Source: Pseudomonas sp. Os17
GTDB taxonomy: Bacteria; Pseudomonadota; Gammaproteobacteria; Pseudomonadales; Pseudomonadaceae
Direction of reading: 5' to 3'
NCBI RefSeq assembly: GCF_001547895.1
Contig: NZ_AP014627.1
Location: 6,450,001 to 6,514,000 of the forward strand
DNA: 64,000 nt
Every line of letters begins with the position of its first letter. Position 1 is the stretch's first letter. The position numbers and the translations under genes are program-made. Shown here piece after piece: positions 47,058 to 55,850 of this stretch. The notes under the pieces were generated by a model. It had not been told where the DNA came from. It made no database searches and saw only the letters and a list, made by a program, of their open reading frames with translations.

Positions 47058-48190
47058 CACGCGTGCTCCAGCAGCCGGGCGATATTGCCCTCGGCCATGG
47101 CTGGACCGACGCTCATGCCCACGCCGGTGTGCATCAGCGCCACATGCACCCCGGGCGCGGCTTCCAGGAAGGAGAACGGCCCGGGTCCGCGAGCGCCGTA
47201 CACGCCCTGCCAGCGCTCCACCACCTGGACCTTGCAGCCCAGGGTCTGCTCGGCCAGCTCGATCAGCCAGTTATCCACCTGTTCGGCGTTGAACGGCGAT
47301 GGATCGCTGCCGTAGTCGTGGGAATCGCCGATGATCAACTCGCCGTAGGGGGTCGGGCTGATCAACAGGTGAATGCCGTGCTCATGCAGGTGTGGCGCCT
47401 CGCGCAGGATCTGCGCCTGCACCGCCGCCGCTTGCGGCAGATCGGCGAAGGCGCCGTAGTGCACACAGCTCAGCCCGGTGAGCAAAGCATGTTGCAGGTT
47501 GAGGTTGACCTGGGGCCGGGCGCGGAGCATCTGCAGGCGGCAGACCTGCGGCTGCAGGGTGGCGATCGGCTCGGCCAGCAGGGTCTGATAGTCGTGGCCC
47601 GAGCACAGCACGATCTGCGGCGCATGAAAGCTGCCGGCGGTGCTCTGCAGCCGGCCCGGCTGGATGTCCCGGACCAGGGTCGAGAAGTGGAACTGCACCC
47701 CCAGGTCGCGGCGCAGGTAGTCGATCAGCAGCGGCAGCGCCTCGCGGGAATACACTTGCTGGTCGTCCAGGCCGTGCAAGGCCGCCCGATGATGGCGGAA
47801 CTGGCCGCCATACAGGTCATTCAGGGCCGCGCCCCGGAGCAGTTCGACGCGGTAGCCGTGCTCCCGCGCGCGCCCGGCGCAGAAGGCTTCCAGCAACTGC
47901 TCCTCGGCTTCGCTGCGGGCGAACAGGTAGGAACCGTTGCGCTTGAGTGACAGGCCCGCCAGCTGCTGCCAGTCGGCCCAGATTTCGCGGCTGGCTCGGG
48001 CCAGCTCCAGCATGATGCCCGGCGGCTGGCCGGTGACCAGGGCCTGGCCGAAGTTGCGCACCGAGGCGCCCAGGGGCGTGGCGCTGCGCTCGAATACCTG
48101 TACCCGCAAACCGCGCTTGGCGGCGGCGTAGGCGTGGGACAGGCCGAGGATGCCGGCGCCGACGATCAGCAGATCGCTGTGATGGGTCAT
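47057..48190 (-). CDS. Phosphonate-associated FAD-dependent oxidoreductase
   Basis: 377-residue DAO-family flavoenzyme. The N-terminal FAD motif is LLIVGAGILGLSHAYAAA (residues ~7-24), SVRNFGQALVTGQ follows, and the C-terminal FAD-binding end is MHTGVGMSVGPAMAEG. It corresponds to the family found in phosphonate operons that has been proposed to oxidise the amine of aminoethylphosphonate-like compounds in place of the transaminase PhnW. The ATG at 48190 is best spaced from GAG; another in-frame ATG lies two codons upstream. A perfect inverted repeat separates it from phnS. Confidence 0.87.
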   Translation of the reverse strand: MTHHSDLLIVGAGILGLSHAYAAAKRGLRVQVFERSATPLGASVRNFGQALVTGQPPGIMLELARASREIWADWQQLAGLSLKRNGSYLFARSEAEEQLLEAFCAGRAREHGYRVELLRGAALNDLYGGQFRHHRAALHGLDDQQVYSREALPLLIDYLRRDLGVQFHFSTLVRDIQPGRLQSTAGSFHAPQIVLCSGHDYQTLLAEPIATLQPQVCRLQMLRARPQVNLNLQHALLTGLSCVHYGAFADLPQAAAVQAQILREAPHLHEHGIHLLISPTPYGELIIGDSHDYGSDPSPFNAEQVDNWLIELAEQTLGCKVQVVERWQGVYGARGPGPFSFLEAAPGVHVALMHTGVGMSVGPAMAEGNIARLLEHA

Positions 48191-48208
48191 GTTCATGTCT
48201 CGTTGTTT

Positions 48209-48320
48209 GTGGCGAGGGAGCTTGCTCCCGCGGGAGTGCGCAGCACTCCCAGGCAGATGCACCGCACGGTCGGGATTCAGGGCCGCTGCGCCGCCCAGCG
48301 GGAGCAAGCTCCCTCGCCAC
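48209..48320. repeat. Perfect inverted REP pair inside the phosphonate operon
   Basis: Two 23-base arms (48209-48231 and 48298-48320, GGCGAGGGAGC type) are exact reverse complements 66 bases apart, with a smaller perfect hairpin (GGGAGTGC/GCACTCCC) nested near the left arm. They lie between phnS and the FAD oxidoreductase gene. Confidence 0.92.
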
Positions 48321-48334
48321 AGCAGCCCCTGACG

Positions 48335-49360
48335 TTACTGCTTGGCGACCTTTTCCGACTTGCCGTCATAGCGCTTGCGCCATTCGGCGAGGATCTGGTC
48401 GCGGTTCTTCGAGGCCCAGGCGAAGTCGTTCTTGATCAGGCGCTGCTCGTAGTCCGCCGGCAGTTCGGTCTGCGGCTTGGCGATGCCCGGCTGGGCCAGC
48501 ACGGCGAAGTTTTCCTTGTACAGCTCCATGGCCGCGGGGCTGGCGGAGAAGTCGGCGAGCTTCTTCGCCGCCTCTTCATGAGGGGTGCCCTTGATCACCG
48601 CCGTGGCTTCGATTTCCCAGCCCAGGCCTTCCTTGGGCAGGACGATGTCCAGCGGCGCGCCCTGGCGCTTGAGCTGCACGGCCGGGTATTCGAAGGAGAT
48701 GCCGATGGGGAATTCACCGGCAGCGGCCAGCTTGCACGGCTTGGAGCCGGAATGGACGTACTGGCCGATGTTCTGGTGCAGCTCATCCATGTACTGCCAG
48801 CCCTGTTTCTCGCCGAAGGTCTGCAACCAGGCGCTGACATCCAGGAAACCGGTGCCCGAGGACGCCGGGTTGGGCATGACGATCTTGCCCTTGTACTCGG
48901 GCTTGGTCAGGTCCTGCCAGCTCACCGGCTTGCTCAGGCCCTGCTTCTCGGCCTCCACGGTGTTGAAGCAAATGGTCGCGGCCCAGACGTCCATGCCGAC
49001 CCAGGCCGGCGGGTTGGCGGCGTCGCGGTAGTTCGGGCCGATCTGGCCCAGGTCCTTGGGCGCATAGCTTTGCAGCATGCCCTGCTGGTCGAGGATCGCC
49101 AGGCTGGACGCCGCCAGGCCCCAGACCGCGTCCGCTTGCGGCCGGGCTTTTTCCGCCAGCAGCTTGGCGGTGATGATCCCGGTGGAATCACGCACCCATT
49201 TGATCTCCACCTCCGGGTTGGCCTTTTCGAAGGCCTGCTTGTAGGTCTTCAGTTGCTCGGCTTCAAGGGCGGTGTAGACCGTCAGCTCGGTTTTCCCGGC
49301 AAACGCATTCAGGCTGACAGCAGAGAGGACGGCAGCGGCAAGAGCCAGGGGCTTGAACAT
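48335..49360 (-). CDS. phnS: 2-aminoethylphosphonate ABC transporter, substrate-binding protein
   Basis: 341-residue periplasmic binding protein with a signal peptide ending LNAFA (residues ~18-22). It belongs to the iron/thiamine/AEP-type binding family: ELTVYTALEAEQLKTYKQAF, DSTGIITAKLLAEK, MPNPASSGTGFLDVSAWLQ. Linkage to a LysR regulator, ATPase, fused permease, FAD oxidoreductase and PhnZ-like protein points to 2-aminoethylphosphonate as ligand, and the sequence resembles the PhnS2 group. The permease gene lies 48 bases upstream. Confidence 0.88.
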   Translation of the reverse strand: MFKPLALAAAVLSAVSLNAFAGKTELTVYTALEAEQLKTYKQAFEKANPEVEIKWVRDSTGIITAKLLAEKARPQADAVWGLAASSLAILDQQGMLQSYAPKDLGQIGPNYRDAANPPAWVGMDVWAATICFNTVEAEKQGLSKPVSWQDLTKPEYKGKIVMPNPASSGTGFLDVSAWLQTFGEKQGWQYMDELHQNIGQYVHSGSKPCKLAAAGEFPIGISFEYPAVQLKRQGAPLDIVLPKEGLGWEIEATAVIKGTPHEEAAKKLADFSASPAAMELYKENFAVLAQPGIAKPQTELPADYEQRLIKNDFAWASKNRDQILAEWRKRYDGKSEKVAKQ

Positions 49361-49408
49361 GGTGCGGTTCCTTGGTGAGTGCGGATCAGAGGGTGGGTGA
49401 ACGAGGCA

Positions 49409-51133
49409 TCATTGACCCGGCGCGGTCTGCCGCCAGGCCTGGGAGCGGCGCAGCAAGCCGCGCGAAGCCCAGGCCAAGAGCAGCGAGACGCCGGCCGAGG
49501 TGAACAGGATCAGGGTCGACATGGCCGCGGCGCCGCCGACGTTGCCAGCGTCGTCCATGTTCAGCACGGCCACGGCGGCGAGGATGGTGTCCGGGCTGTA
49601 GAGGAAGATCGCCGCCGACACCGTGGTCATCGCCGAGACGAACAGGTAGCGCACGATGTCCAGCAGCGCCGGCAGGCAGATCGGCACAGTGACCCGCAGG
49701 TAATGCCGGTACAGCGGCGCCTTGAGCGACAGCGCGGCGGCCTCGAACTCGGCATCCAGCTGGCGCAGGGCGGTGGTGGCGGTCATCTGCGCGGTGGTCA
49801 GGTAGTGGGCGATGGTGCACACCACCAGCAGGGTCAGGCTGCCGTAGAACACATGCAGCGGGTTGCCGTTGAGGTTGAAGAAAAACACGTAGCCCAGGCC
49901 CAGCACCAGGCCGGGCACCGCCATCGGCACGAAGCTGAGCAGACGCAGCGCCAGGTTCAGGCCGCGCTGGCCGCGGGTCTTTTCCATCAGGTAGGCACCG
50001 GTGAAGATCAGCACACTGCCGATCAGCGCCGTGCACAGGGCCATGCTCAAGCTGTTGCGGTAGGCCAGCCAACCACCGCCGGCGGTGTCGTCGAACTGGT
50101 AGTGGTTCAGCGACAGCGACAGGTTGTAGGGCCAGAACTTCACCAGGGACGAATACACCGCCATGCCGAACACCAGCAGCAGCGCGGCGCAGATCAGCAG
50201 CACGATGGCCAGGTAGCAGGCGTCCCGCAGCCGCGATGGCGCAGGCCGGAACACCTGGGCGCGACCGCTCATGGAATCGCCCTGGCGACGGCGCAGCCAG
50301 GCATCGACGCCGAAGCTCAACAGTGCCGGCAACAGCAGGACCATGCCGATCAAGGCGCCGCGACCGAACTGCTGCTGCCCCACCACCGCCTTGTAGGCTT
50401 CCAGGGCCAGCACCTGATAGTCGCCGCCCACCACCACCGGCACGCCGAAGTCGGTGATGGTCAGGGTGAACACCAGGCAGAAGGCGGCGAACACCGCCTG
50501 CCGGGTCGCCGGCCAGGTGATGCTGCGAAAGGCCCTGGCGGGACTGGCGCCCATGCTCGATGCGGCGTCGAACAGCCGCGCGTCCGCCAGGGACAGGGCC
50601 GAGAGCAGGATCATCAGGGCATGGGGAAAGGTGTAGATCACCTCACCGAGGACGATGCCCCAGAAGCCGTAGATGTTCTCGGCGAACAGGCCGCGGAGCA
50701 GGCCCTGGTTGCCGAACAGATAGACCAGGGCAATGCCCGGCAGCATCGACGGCGCCATCAGCGGCAACAGTGACAGGCCACGCCACAGGCCCTTGCCGGG
50801 AATCAGCGTGCGTTGCAGGGCGTAGGCGAACAGGTAGGCCAGGGGCACCACGATGGCGGCGACACTGAGGGAGACTTTCAGGCTGTTGCCCAGCAACCAG
50901 TGGAAGTTGGCGCTGCTCACCAGCTCGCGGGCCGCCAGCCAGCCACCGCCCTGCCCGGCCTCGGAGCTGAAGCCGCGCCAGAAGATCGCCAGCAGCGGCA
51001 ACAGCACCGATACACCCAGCAGGACCAGGAGCAGAACCTTGCCGCCGACGACAAAGATACGGTCGCCGATCTGGGCACGAGAAGCCTGGCGCGCCCGCTT
51101 GGCAGGTAGCGGCAGGGACATGGGCAGGCTCAT
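49409..51133 (-). CDS. phnU: 2-aminoethylphosphonate ABC transporter, permease
   Basis: 574-residue permease with twelve predicted helices and two binding-protein-dependent transport domains fused in tandem, as in FbpB/PhnU2 proteins. The two EAA-like loops are around AASSMGASPARAFRSITWPA in the first half and AAALSLKAPLYRHYLRVTVP in the second. The start at 51133 lies one base after the stop of the ATPase gene; a second in-frame ATG occurs four codons later. The fused form means one polypeptide forms the whole channel. The substrate is inferred from the operon. Confidence 0.9.
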   Translation of the reverse strand: MSLPMSLPLPAKRARQASRAQIGDRIFVVGGKVLLLVLLGVSVLLPLLAIFWRGFSSEAGQGGGWLAARELVSSANFHWLLGNSLKVSLSVAAIVVPLAYLFAYALQRTLIPGKGLWRGLSLLPLMAPSMLPGIALVYLFGNQGLLRGLFAENIYGFWGIVLGEVIYTFPHALMILLSALSLADARLFDAASSMGASPARAFRSITWPATRQAVFAAFCLVFTLTITDFGVPVVVGGDYQVLALEAYKAVVGQQQFGRGALIGMVLLLPALLSFGVDAWLRRRQGDSMSGRAQVFRPAPSRLRDACYLAIVLLICAALLLVFGMAVYSSLVKFWPYNLSLSLNHYQFDDTAGGGWLAYRNSLSMALCTALIGSVLIFTGAYLMEKTRGQRGLNLALRLLSFVPMAVPGLVLGLGYVFFFNLNGNPLHVFYGSLTLLVVCTIAHYLTTAQMTATTALRQLDAEFEAAALSLKAPLYRHYLRVTVPICLPALLDIVRYLFVSAMTTVSAAIFLYSPDTILAAVAVLNMDDAGNVGGAAAMSTLILFTSAGVSLLLAWASRGLLRRSQAWRQTAPGQ

Positions 51134-51134
51134 C

Positions 51135-52211
51135 TCAGGCAAACACCTGGAGGCTGCGCGGCGGCAAGGCGACCCAGATGTCCCGGGCGCCCAGGCGCGG
51201 CATGGCTTCCGGGGCCAGTTCCGCCAGCAGTGCATGCCCCGGCAGCTGATCGAGTTCAAAACTCATGCGGCAGCGGTTGCCGAGGAAGGTGATCTCGCGG
51301 ACCTTGGCCGGGAACAGGTTTTCCTCATGCACTGGCGGGTTCACGCTGATCGCTTCCGGACGGCAGAACAGCCGGCCCGAAGCGGCCTTGGCCGAGTCGT
51401 CGGCCAAGCGCACATTCATTCCGCCGACCTGGGCATGGCTGTCGCTGTTGCGGCTGAAGGGCAGCCAGTTGCCCTGGCCAACGAACTCGGCGACGAAGGG
51501 CGTGGCCGGACGATCGTAGATTTCCTGGGGCGTGGCGTACTGCTCGACCCTGCCGTTGTTCATCACGGCAATGCGGTCGGCCATCAGCATGGCCTCGTCC
51601 TGATTGTGGGTGACCATCAGGGTGGTGATGCCCAGGCGCCGTTGCAGTTGGCGCAGCTCGGTGCACAGGTGCTCGCGGACCCGGGCGTCCAGGGCCGACA
51701 TCGGTTCGTCGAGCAACAGCAACGACGGTGCCGGTGCCAGGGCGCGGGCCAGGGCCACGCGCTGCTGCTGGCCGCCGGACAGCTGGCCGGGGTACTTCTT
51801 CTCGCTGCCGCTCAGGCCCACCAGTTCCAGCATTTGCGCCACGCGCTTGCGCACTTCCTCACGGCCGCTACCGGCCAGGCCGTAGGCGATGTTGGCTTCT
51901 ACCGTGAGATTGGGAAACAGCGCGTAGGACTGGAACAGGATGCCGTAGTCCCGGGCTTGCGGCGCCAGCAGCGAAACGTCCCGATCCCCCAGGTACAACT
52001 CGCCCTGGTCCTGGCGCTCCAGGCCGGCGATGCAACGCAGCAGCGTGGTCTTGCCACAGCCGGACGGGCCCAGCAGGCACACCAGCTCGCCGGCGGCGAC
52101 GTCCAGGGACACGTTGTCCAATGCGGTGAAGGCGCCAAAGCGCTTCTGGACGCCGCGCACCTTCATCGGCGCGCCGGGGTTGCTCAGGGCAGTTGCAGTG
52201 GAGTGGTTCAT
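51135..52211 (-). CDS. phnT: 2-aminoethylphosphonate ABC transporter, ATP-binding protein
   Basis: 358-residue ABC ATPase. Walker A is GPSGCGKTTLLRCIAG, the Q-loop is ILFQSYALFPNLTV, the signature is LSGGQQQRVALARA, Walker B is SLLLLDEPMSALD, and the switch His is in TLMVTHNQDEA. A C-terminal TOBE regulatory domain occupies roughly residues 240-350. It is the first transporter gene, 233 bases downstream of the LysR gene. It overlaps no other gene but is one base from phnU. Confidence 0.92.
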   Translation of the reverse strand: MNHSTATALSNPGAPMKVRGVQKRFGAFTALDNVSLDVAAGELVCLLGPSGCGKTTLLRCIAGLERQDQGELYLGDRDVSLLAPQARDYGILFQSYALFPNLTVEANIAYGLAGSGREEVRKRVAQMLELVGLSGSEKKYPGQLSGGQQQRVALARALAPAPSLLLLDEPMSALDARVREHLCTELRQLQRRLGITTLMVTHNQDEAMLMADRIAVMNNGRVEQYATPQEIYDRPATPFVAEFVGQGNWLPFSRNSDSHAQVGGMNVRLADDSAKAASGRLFCRPEAISVNPPVHEENLFPAKVREITFLGNRCRMSFELDQLPGHALLAELAPEAMPRLGARDIWVALPPRSLQVFA

Positions 52212-52350
52212 GGATGGACCTCATCAAGCAGATGGGGCCAATCCTAGAGTTGTAATGCGTCGGTCATATGGCAGTAAGGCAAAAACGACCGATAGTGGTA
52301 TTCGGGGATTTTGGTTCAACCTGCCAGTCATGTGCTGGCTGATCTGACGC

Positions 52351-52418
52351 CTTCGCGAGCAAGCGCGCTCCTACATTGAAATGCACTCTCCCCTGTAGGA
52401 GCGAGCTTGCTCGCGAAG
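52351..52418. repeat. REP pair between the LysR gene and phnT
   Basis: Arms 52351-52375 and 52394-52418 (TTCGCGAGCAAGC type) are inverted with one mismatch in 25, separated by 18 bases. They lie between the phosphonate regulator and the transporter genes, so phnTUS needs its own promoter or read-through. Confidence 0.9.
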
Positions 52419-52444
52419 CCATCGGCATGGCCGATGCAGATCCT

Positions 52445-53308
52445 TCAGGCGGGAGCCATCTCCTGCGCCAATCCGAGAAACGCCGCGGGCAGGCGCGCGT
52501 TCTTGCGCTCCTTGAGGCAGTACAGGTATTCGACGATCTGCGGCGCATGCTCGATGGTCAGCACCCGCAGCTGCGGGTCGTGGGGCACTTCCTGGCGGGC
52601 AATGATGCTGATGCCGATGTTGCGCAGCACCGCCTCGCGGATCGATTCGCGACTGCCGATTTCCAGCAGCGGGCCACCGCTGACATTGGCGTCCTTGAGC
52701 AGGGCTTCGGTAAGGCTGCGGGTGGTGGAACCCGGCTCGCGCATCAGCAGGGTATGCCCGGCCAGGGCATTGAGGGGCACGTGCTCCAGCGCCGCCAGGG
52801 GATGGTCGCGGTGCACCGCCAGCACCAGCGGGTCGCTGCCCAGCACCCGACGGATCAGGCGCGAATCCTCCAGCAACTGTGACGAGGCCGCCACGTCCAC
52901 CCGGTAGTCCTCCAGGGCTTCGAGGACTTGCTGGGAATTGCCGATCTCCACCGACACGTCCACCTGGGGCAGGCGCTGGCGGAAGGTTTTCACCAGATCG
53001 AGGATGTAGTACGGCGCCGTGGCGGCAATCCGCAAGGTGCCCTGTACCTGGCCGCTGTTACGCAGGAAGAACTCGATGTCGGCTTCTTTCTGCAACAGCT
53101 CCTTGACCATCGGCAGCAGGCGCGCGCCCTCGTCGCTCAGGCTCAGGCGCCGACCGCCGCGGTAGAACAGCTCCACCGAGTACTGGCTTTCCAGGTTGCG
53201 GATCTGCGTGGTCACAGTCGGCTGACTGAGGCCAAGCTTCTTCGCCGCCAGGGTGATGCTGCCCAGGCGGGCGACCATGTAAAAGGCCTTCAGCTCCGCG
53301 CTCAGCAT
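52445..53308 (-). CDS. LysR family regulator of phosphonate genes
   Basis: 287-residue LysR regulator. The N-terminal helix-turn-helix is LSAELKAFYMVARLGSIT followed by AAKKLGLSQPTVTTQIRNLE. The effector-binding domain shows GTLRIAATAPYYILDLVKTF and LMREPGSTTRSLTEALL. It matches the aminoethylphosphonate-associated LysR group by context and sequence features. The ATG of MLSAELKAF is chosen because the upstream extension lacks homology. It precedes the transporter on the same strand instead of being divergent, and a REP pair separates it from phnT. Confidence 0.87.
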   Translation of the reverse strand: MLSAELKAFYMVARLGSITLAAKKLGLSQPTVTTQIRNLESQYSVELFYRGGRRLSLSDEGARLLPMVKELLQKEADIEFFLRNSGQVQGTLRIAATAPYYILDLVKTFRQRLPQVDVSVEIGNSQQVLEALEDYRVDVAASSQLLEDSRLIRRVLGSDPLVLAVHRDHPLAALEHVPLNALAGHTLLMREPGSTTRSLTEALLKDANVSGGPLLEIGSRESIREAVLRNIGISIIARQEVPHDPQLRVLTIEHAPQIVEYLYCLKERKNARLPAAFLGLAQEMAPA

Positions 53309-53395
53309 GGCGGCTTGTCGCAGCAGCACGCTTGCAGCGCCAAGCCACACGCTGGAGCGGGTGGGTATGGGTTCATCACTCTGCTTCTCACCTCA

Positions 53396-53444
53396 GTTGC
53401 TTGTTGCTTGCCGCTTGCCGCTTGTCGCTTGTCGCTTGTCGCTA
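53396..53444. repeat. Seven-unit heptamer repeat
   Basis: Seven consecutive 7-base units of the form GYYGCTT (GTTGCTT twice, GCCGCTT twice, GTCGCTT three times with the last base changed) lie between the LysR start and the cadA stop. Confidence 0.9.
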
Positions 53445-53451
53445 AGGTGTC

Positions 53452-55761
53452 CTATTTGCGCAGCAGGCGCAGACCGTTGAACACCACCAGCAGGCTGACG
53501 CCCATGTCGGCAAACACCGCCATCCACATGGTGGCGAGCCCGGCAAAGGTTACCCCAAGAAAGATCGCCTTGATGACCAGGGCCAGGGCGATATTTTGCT
53601 TGAGCACCCGCGAGGTCTGGCGCGACAGGCGGATGAATGCCGGGATCTTACGCAGATCATCGTCCATCAGGGCGACATCCGCGGTTTCAATCGCGGTGTC
53701 GGTGCCGGCCGCGGCCATGGCGAAGCCGATCTCGGCCCGGGCCAGGGCCGGGGCGTCGTTGATGCCGTCGCCGACCATGCCGACCCGGTGGCCCTGGGCA
53801 TACAGGTCTTCGATGGCTTGCAGCTTGTCGCTGGGCAGCAGGTCGCCCCGGGCCTGGTCGATTCCGACCTGGGCGGCGATGGCCTGGGCGGTGTGCGGGT
53901 TGTCGCCGGTGAGCATCAGGGTCTTGATCCCCAGCTCGTGCAACTGTCGGATGGCTTCGCGACTGGATTCCTTGACCGTGTCGGCCACCGCGAACAGCGC
54001 CAGCGGCCCGTTGCTGTCCAGCAACAGGACCACGGTCTTGCCCTGCTGCTCCAGGGCGAAGAGTTTTTCTTCCAGGGCCGGCGAGCACAGGCCCAGCTCT
54101 TCCACCAGGCGGTGGTTGCCCAGGTGATAGAGCTGGCCGTTGATTTCACCGCGGACTCCGCGCCCGGCCAGGGCTGCGAAGTTATCCACAGGGTGCATGG
54201 CCAGCTGTTTATCCACAGCCGCGCGAGCAATGGCCAGGGACACCGGGTGGTCGGAACGCCCCGCCAGGCTCGCGGCCAGGGCCGGAGCCGTGTCCTGGGC
54301 CAGTGGGTCCAGGGCCAGGAAATCGGTCTGCACCGGCTTGCCGTGGGTGATGGTGCCGGTCTTGTCCAGGGCCAGGTAGTCGAGCTTGTAGCCACCCTCC
54401 AGGTAGACCCCGCCCTTGACCAGGATGCCCTTGCGCGCCGCCGCCGCCAGGCCGCTGACGATGCTCACCGGAGTGGAGATCACCAGGGCACAGGGGCAGG
54501 CCACCACCAGCAGCACCAGGGCGCGGTAGATCCAGTCGAACCAGGCGCCGGCCATGAACAGCGGTGGAATCAGCGCCACGGCCAGGGCGAAGGCGAATAC
54601 CGCCGGGGTGTAGACCTTCGAGAAGGTATCGACGAAGCGCTGGGTCGGGGCCCGCGCGCCCTGGGCCTGTTCCACGGCATGGATGATCCGCGCCAGGGTC
54701 GAGTTGTTGGCGGCGGCGCTCACCCGGTATTCCAGGGAGCCGGCCTGGTTGATGGTGCCGGCGAACACCTTGTCGCCCACGGTCTTTTCCACCGGCAGGC
54801 TTTCCCCGGTGATCGGCGCCTGATCGATGGTGGAACTGCCGGACACCACCTCGCCGTCCAGACCGACGCGCTCGCCGGGACGGACCCGTACCAATGCCCC
54901 CAGTTCGACGCTTTTCGCCTCCACTTCGCGCCAACTGCCGTCGGCCTGCTGCACCGTGACCTGTTCCGGGGTCATCTGCATCAGGCCGCTGATGGCGTTG
55001 CGCGCCCGATCCAGGGAGCGCGCCTCGATCAACTCGGCCACGGTGAACAGGAACATCACCATCGCCGCTTCCGGCCACTGGCCGATCAGCACCGCGCCGG
55101 TCACCGCGATGCTCATCAGCGCATTGATGTTGAGGTTGCGGTTCTTCAGGGCGATCCAGCCCTTCTTGTAGGTGCCCAGGCCGCCGCTGAGGATCGACAC
55201 CAGGGCCACCAACGCCACCACCCAATCGGGGGCGGCCTGGGTGAAATGAATGACTTCGGCGGCCAGCGCACCGATCCCGGACAGCGCCAGCGGCCACCAG
55301 GCTTTCTTCACCGGCGCGGCGGCAGGCGCGGCTGCGGCGCCCTCCTGCTGCAGGGGCTCGGCGTGCATGCCCAGGGATTTGACCGCCTCGATGATCGGCG
55401 CGGTGCTCGGCAGGTCGTGGGTCACCCCCAGCACACGGTTCATCAGGTTGAATTCCAGGGCCTGGACCCCGGCCAGCTTGCCCAGCTTGTTCTGGATCAG
55501 GGTCTGCTCGGTGGGGCAGTCCATGGCTTCGATGCGAAAGCTGCTCAAGCGTGCGCCGGCGGTCGGGGTTTCGCTCAGGGTGACCCTGGACGGCGAAGGG
55601 ACGGCGGCACCGCAGCAGGAAGCGCCATGGGCGGCGTGGTCGTGGGCCTTGACCGGCTGCAGCTTGCCCGTCGGGGCGTGGGCATGGCTGTGATCGTGAT
55701 CGTGTTCAGCATGGGTGTGCTGGGCGTCGGGCTTGCGCGGGTTGTGAATGGAGTCGCTCAT
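53452..55761 (-). CDS. cadA: Cadmium/zinc-exporting P1B-type ATPase
   Basis: 769-residue heavy-metal pump. The N-terminal tail is rich in His and Cys (HAEHDHDHSHAHAP, then HDHAAHGASCCG). One HMA-like domain follows with MDCPTEQTLI, the variant seen in Pseudomonas CadA. The pump core has the ion-binding CPC in LVVACPCALVIS, the phosphorylation site LDKTGTITHG, the SDHPVSLA motif, and GDGINDAPALA. It should export Cd2+ and Zn2+ from the cytoplasm. It is divergent from cadR, with a shared MerR-type operator. Confidence 0.95.
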   Translation of the reverse strand: MSDSIHNPRKPDAQHTHAEHDHDHSHAHAPTGKLQPVKAHDHAAHGASCCGAAVPSPSRVTLSETPTAGARLSSFRIEAMDCPTEQTLIQNKLGKLAGVQALEFNLMNRVLGVTHDLPSTAPIIEAVKSLGMHAEPLQQEGAAAAPAAAPVKKAWWPLALSGIGALAAEVIHFTQAAPDWVVALVALVSILSGGLGTYKKGWIALKNRNLNINALMSIAVTGAVLIGQWPEAAMVMFLFTVAELIEARSLDRARNAISGLMQMTPEQVTVQQADGSWREVEAKSVELGALVRVRPGERVGLDGEVVSGSSTIDQAPITGESLPVEKTVGDKVFAGTINQAGSLEYRVSAAANNSTLARIIHAVEQAQGARAPTQRFVDTFSKVYTPAVFAFALAVALIPPLFMAGAWFDWIYRALVLLVVACPCALVISTPVSIVSGLAAAARKGILVKGGVYLEGGYKLDYLALDKTGTITHGKPVQTDFLALDPLAQDTAPALAASLAGRSDHPVSLAIARAAVDKQLAMHPVDNFAALAGRGVRGEINGQLYHLGNHRLVEELGLCSPALEEKLFALEQQGKTVVLLLDSNGPLALFAVADTVKESSREAIRQLHELGIKTLMLTGDNPHTAQAIAAQVGIDQARGDLLPSDKLQAIEDLYAQGHRVGMVGDGINDAPALARAEIGFAMAAAGTDTAIETADVALMDDDLRKIPAFIRLSRQTSRVLKQNIALALVIKAIFLGVTFAGLATMWMAVFADMGVSLLVVFNGLRLLRK

Positions 55762-55802
55762 AAGGGGTCGCGTCCGAATAGAGGTGCTTGTTGCCAAGTG
55801 AA

Positions 55803-55828
55803 CACCCTGTAGCCACTATAGGGTCAAG
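55803..55828 (-). promoter_or_regulatory. CadR (MerR-type) operator in the cadA promoter
   Basis: ACCCTGTAG-CCA-CTATAGGGT (dyad 55804-55824, one mismatch) overlaps TTGACC (55822-55827 on the minus strand). The -10 region lies after a long spacer of 19-20 bases, the layout of MerR-family promoters such as zntA. Confidence 0.85.
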
Positions 55829-55850
55829 CACCCATTCGGAGACGACGGCA

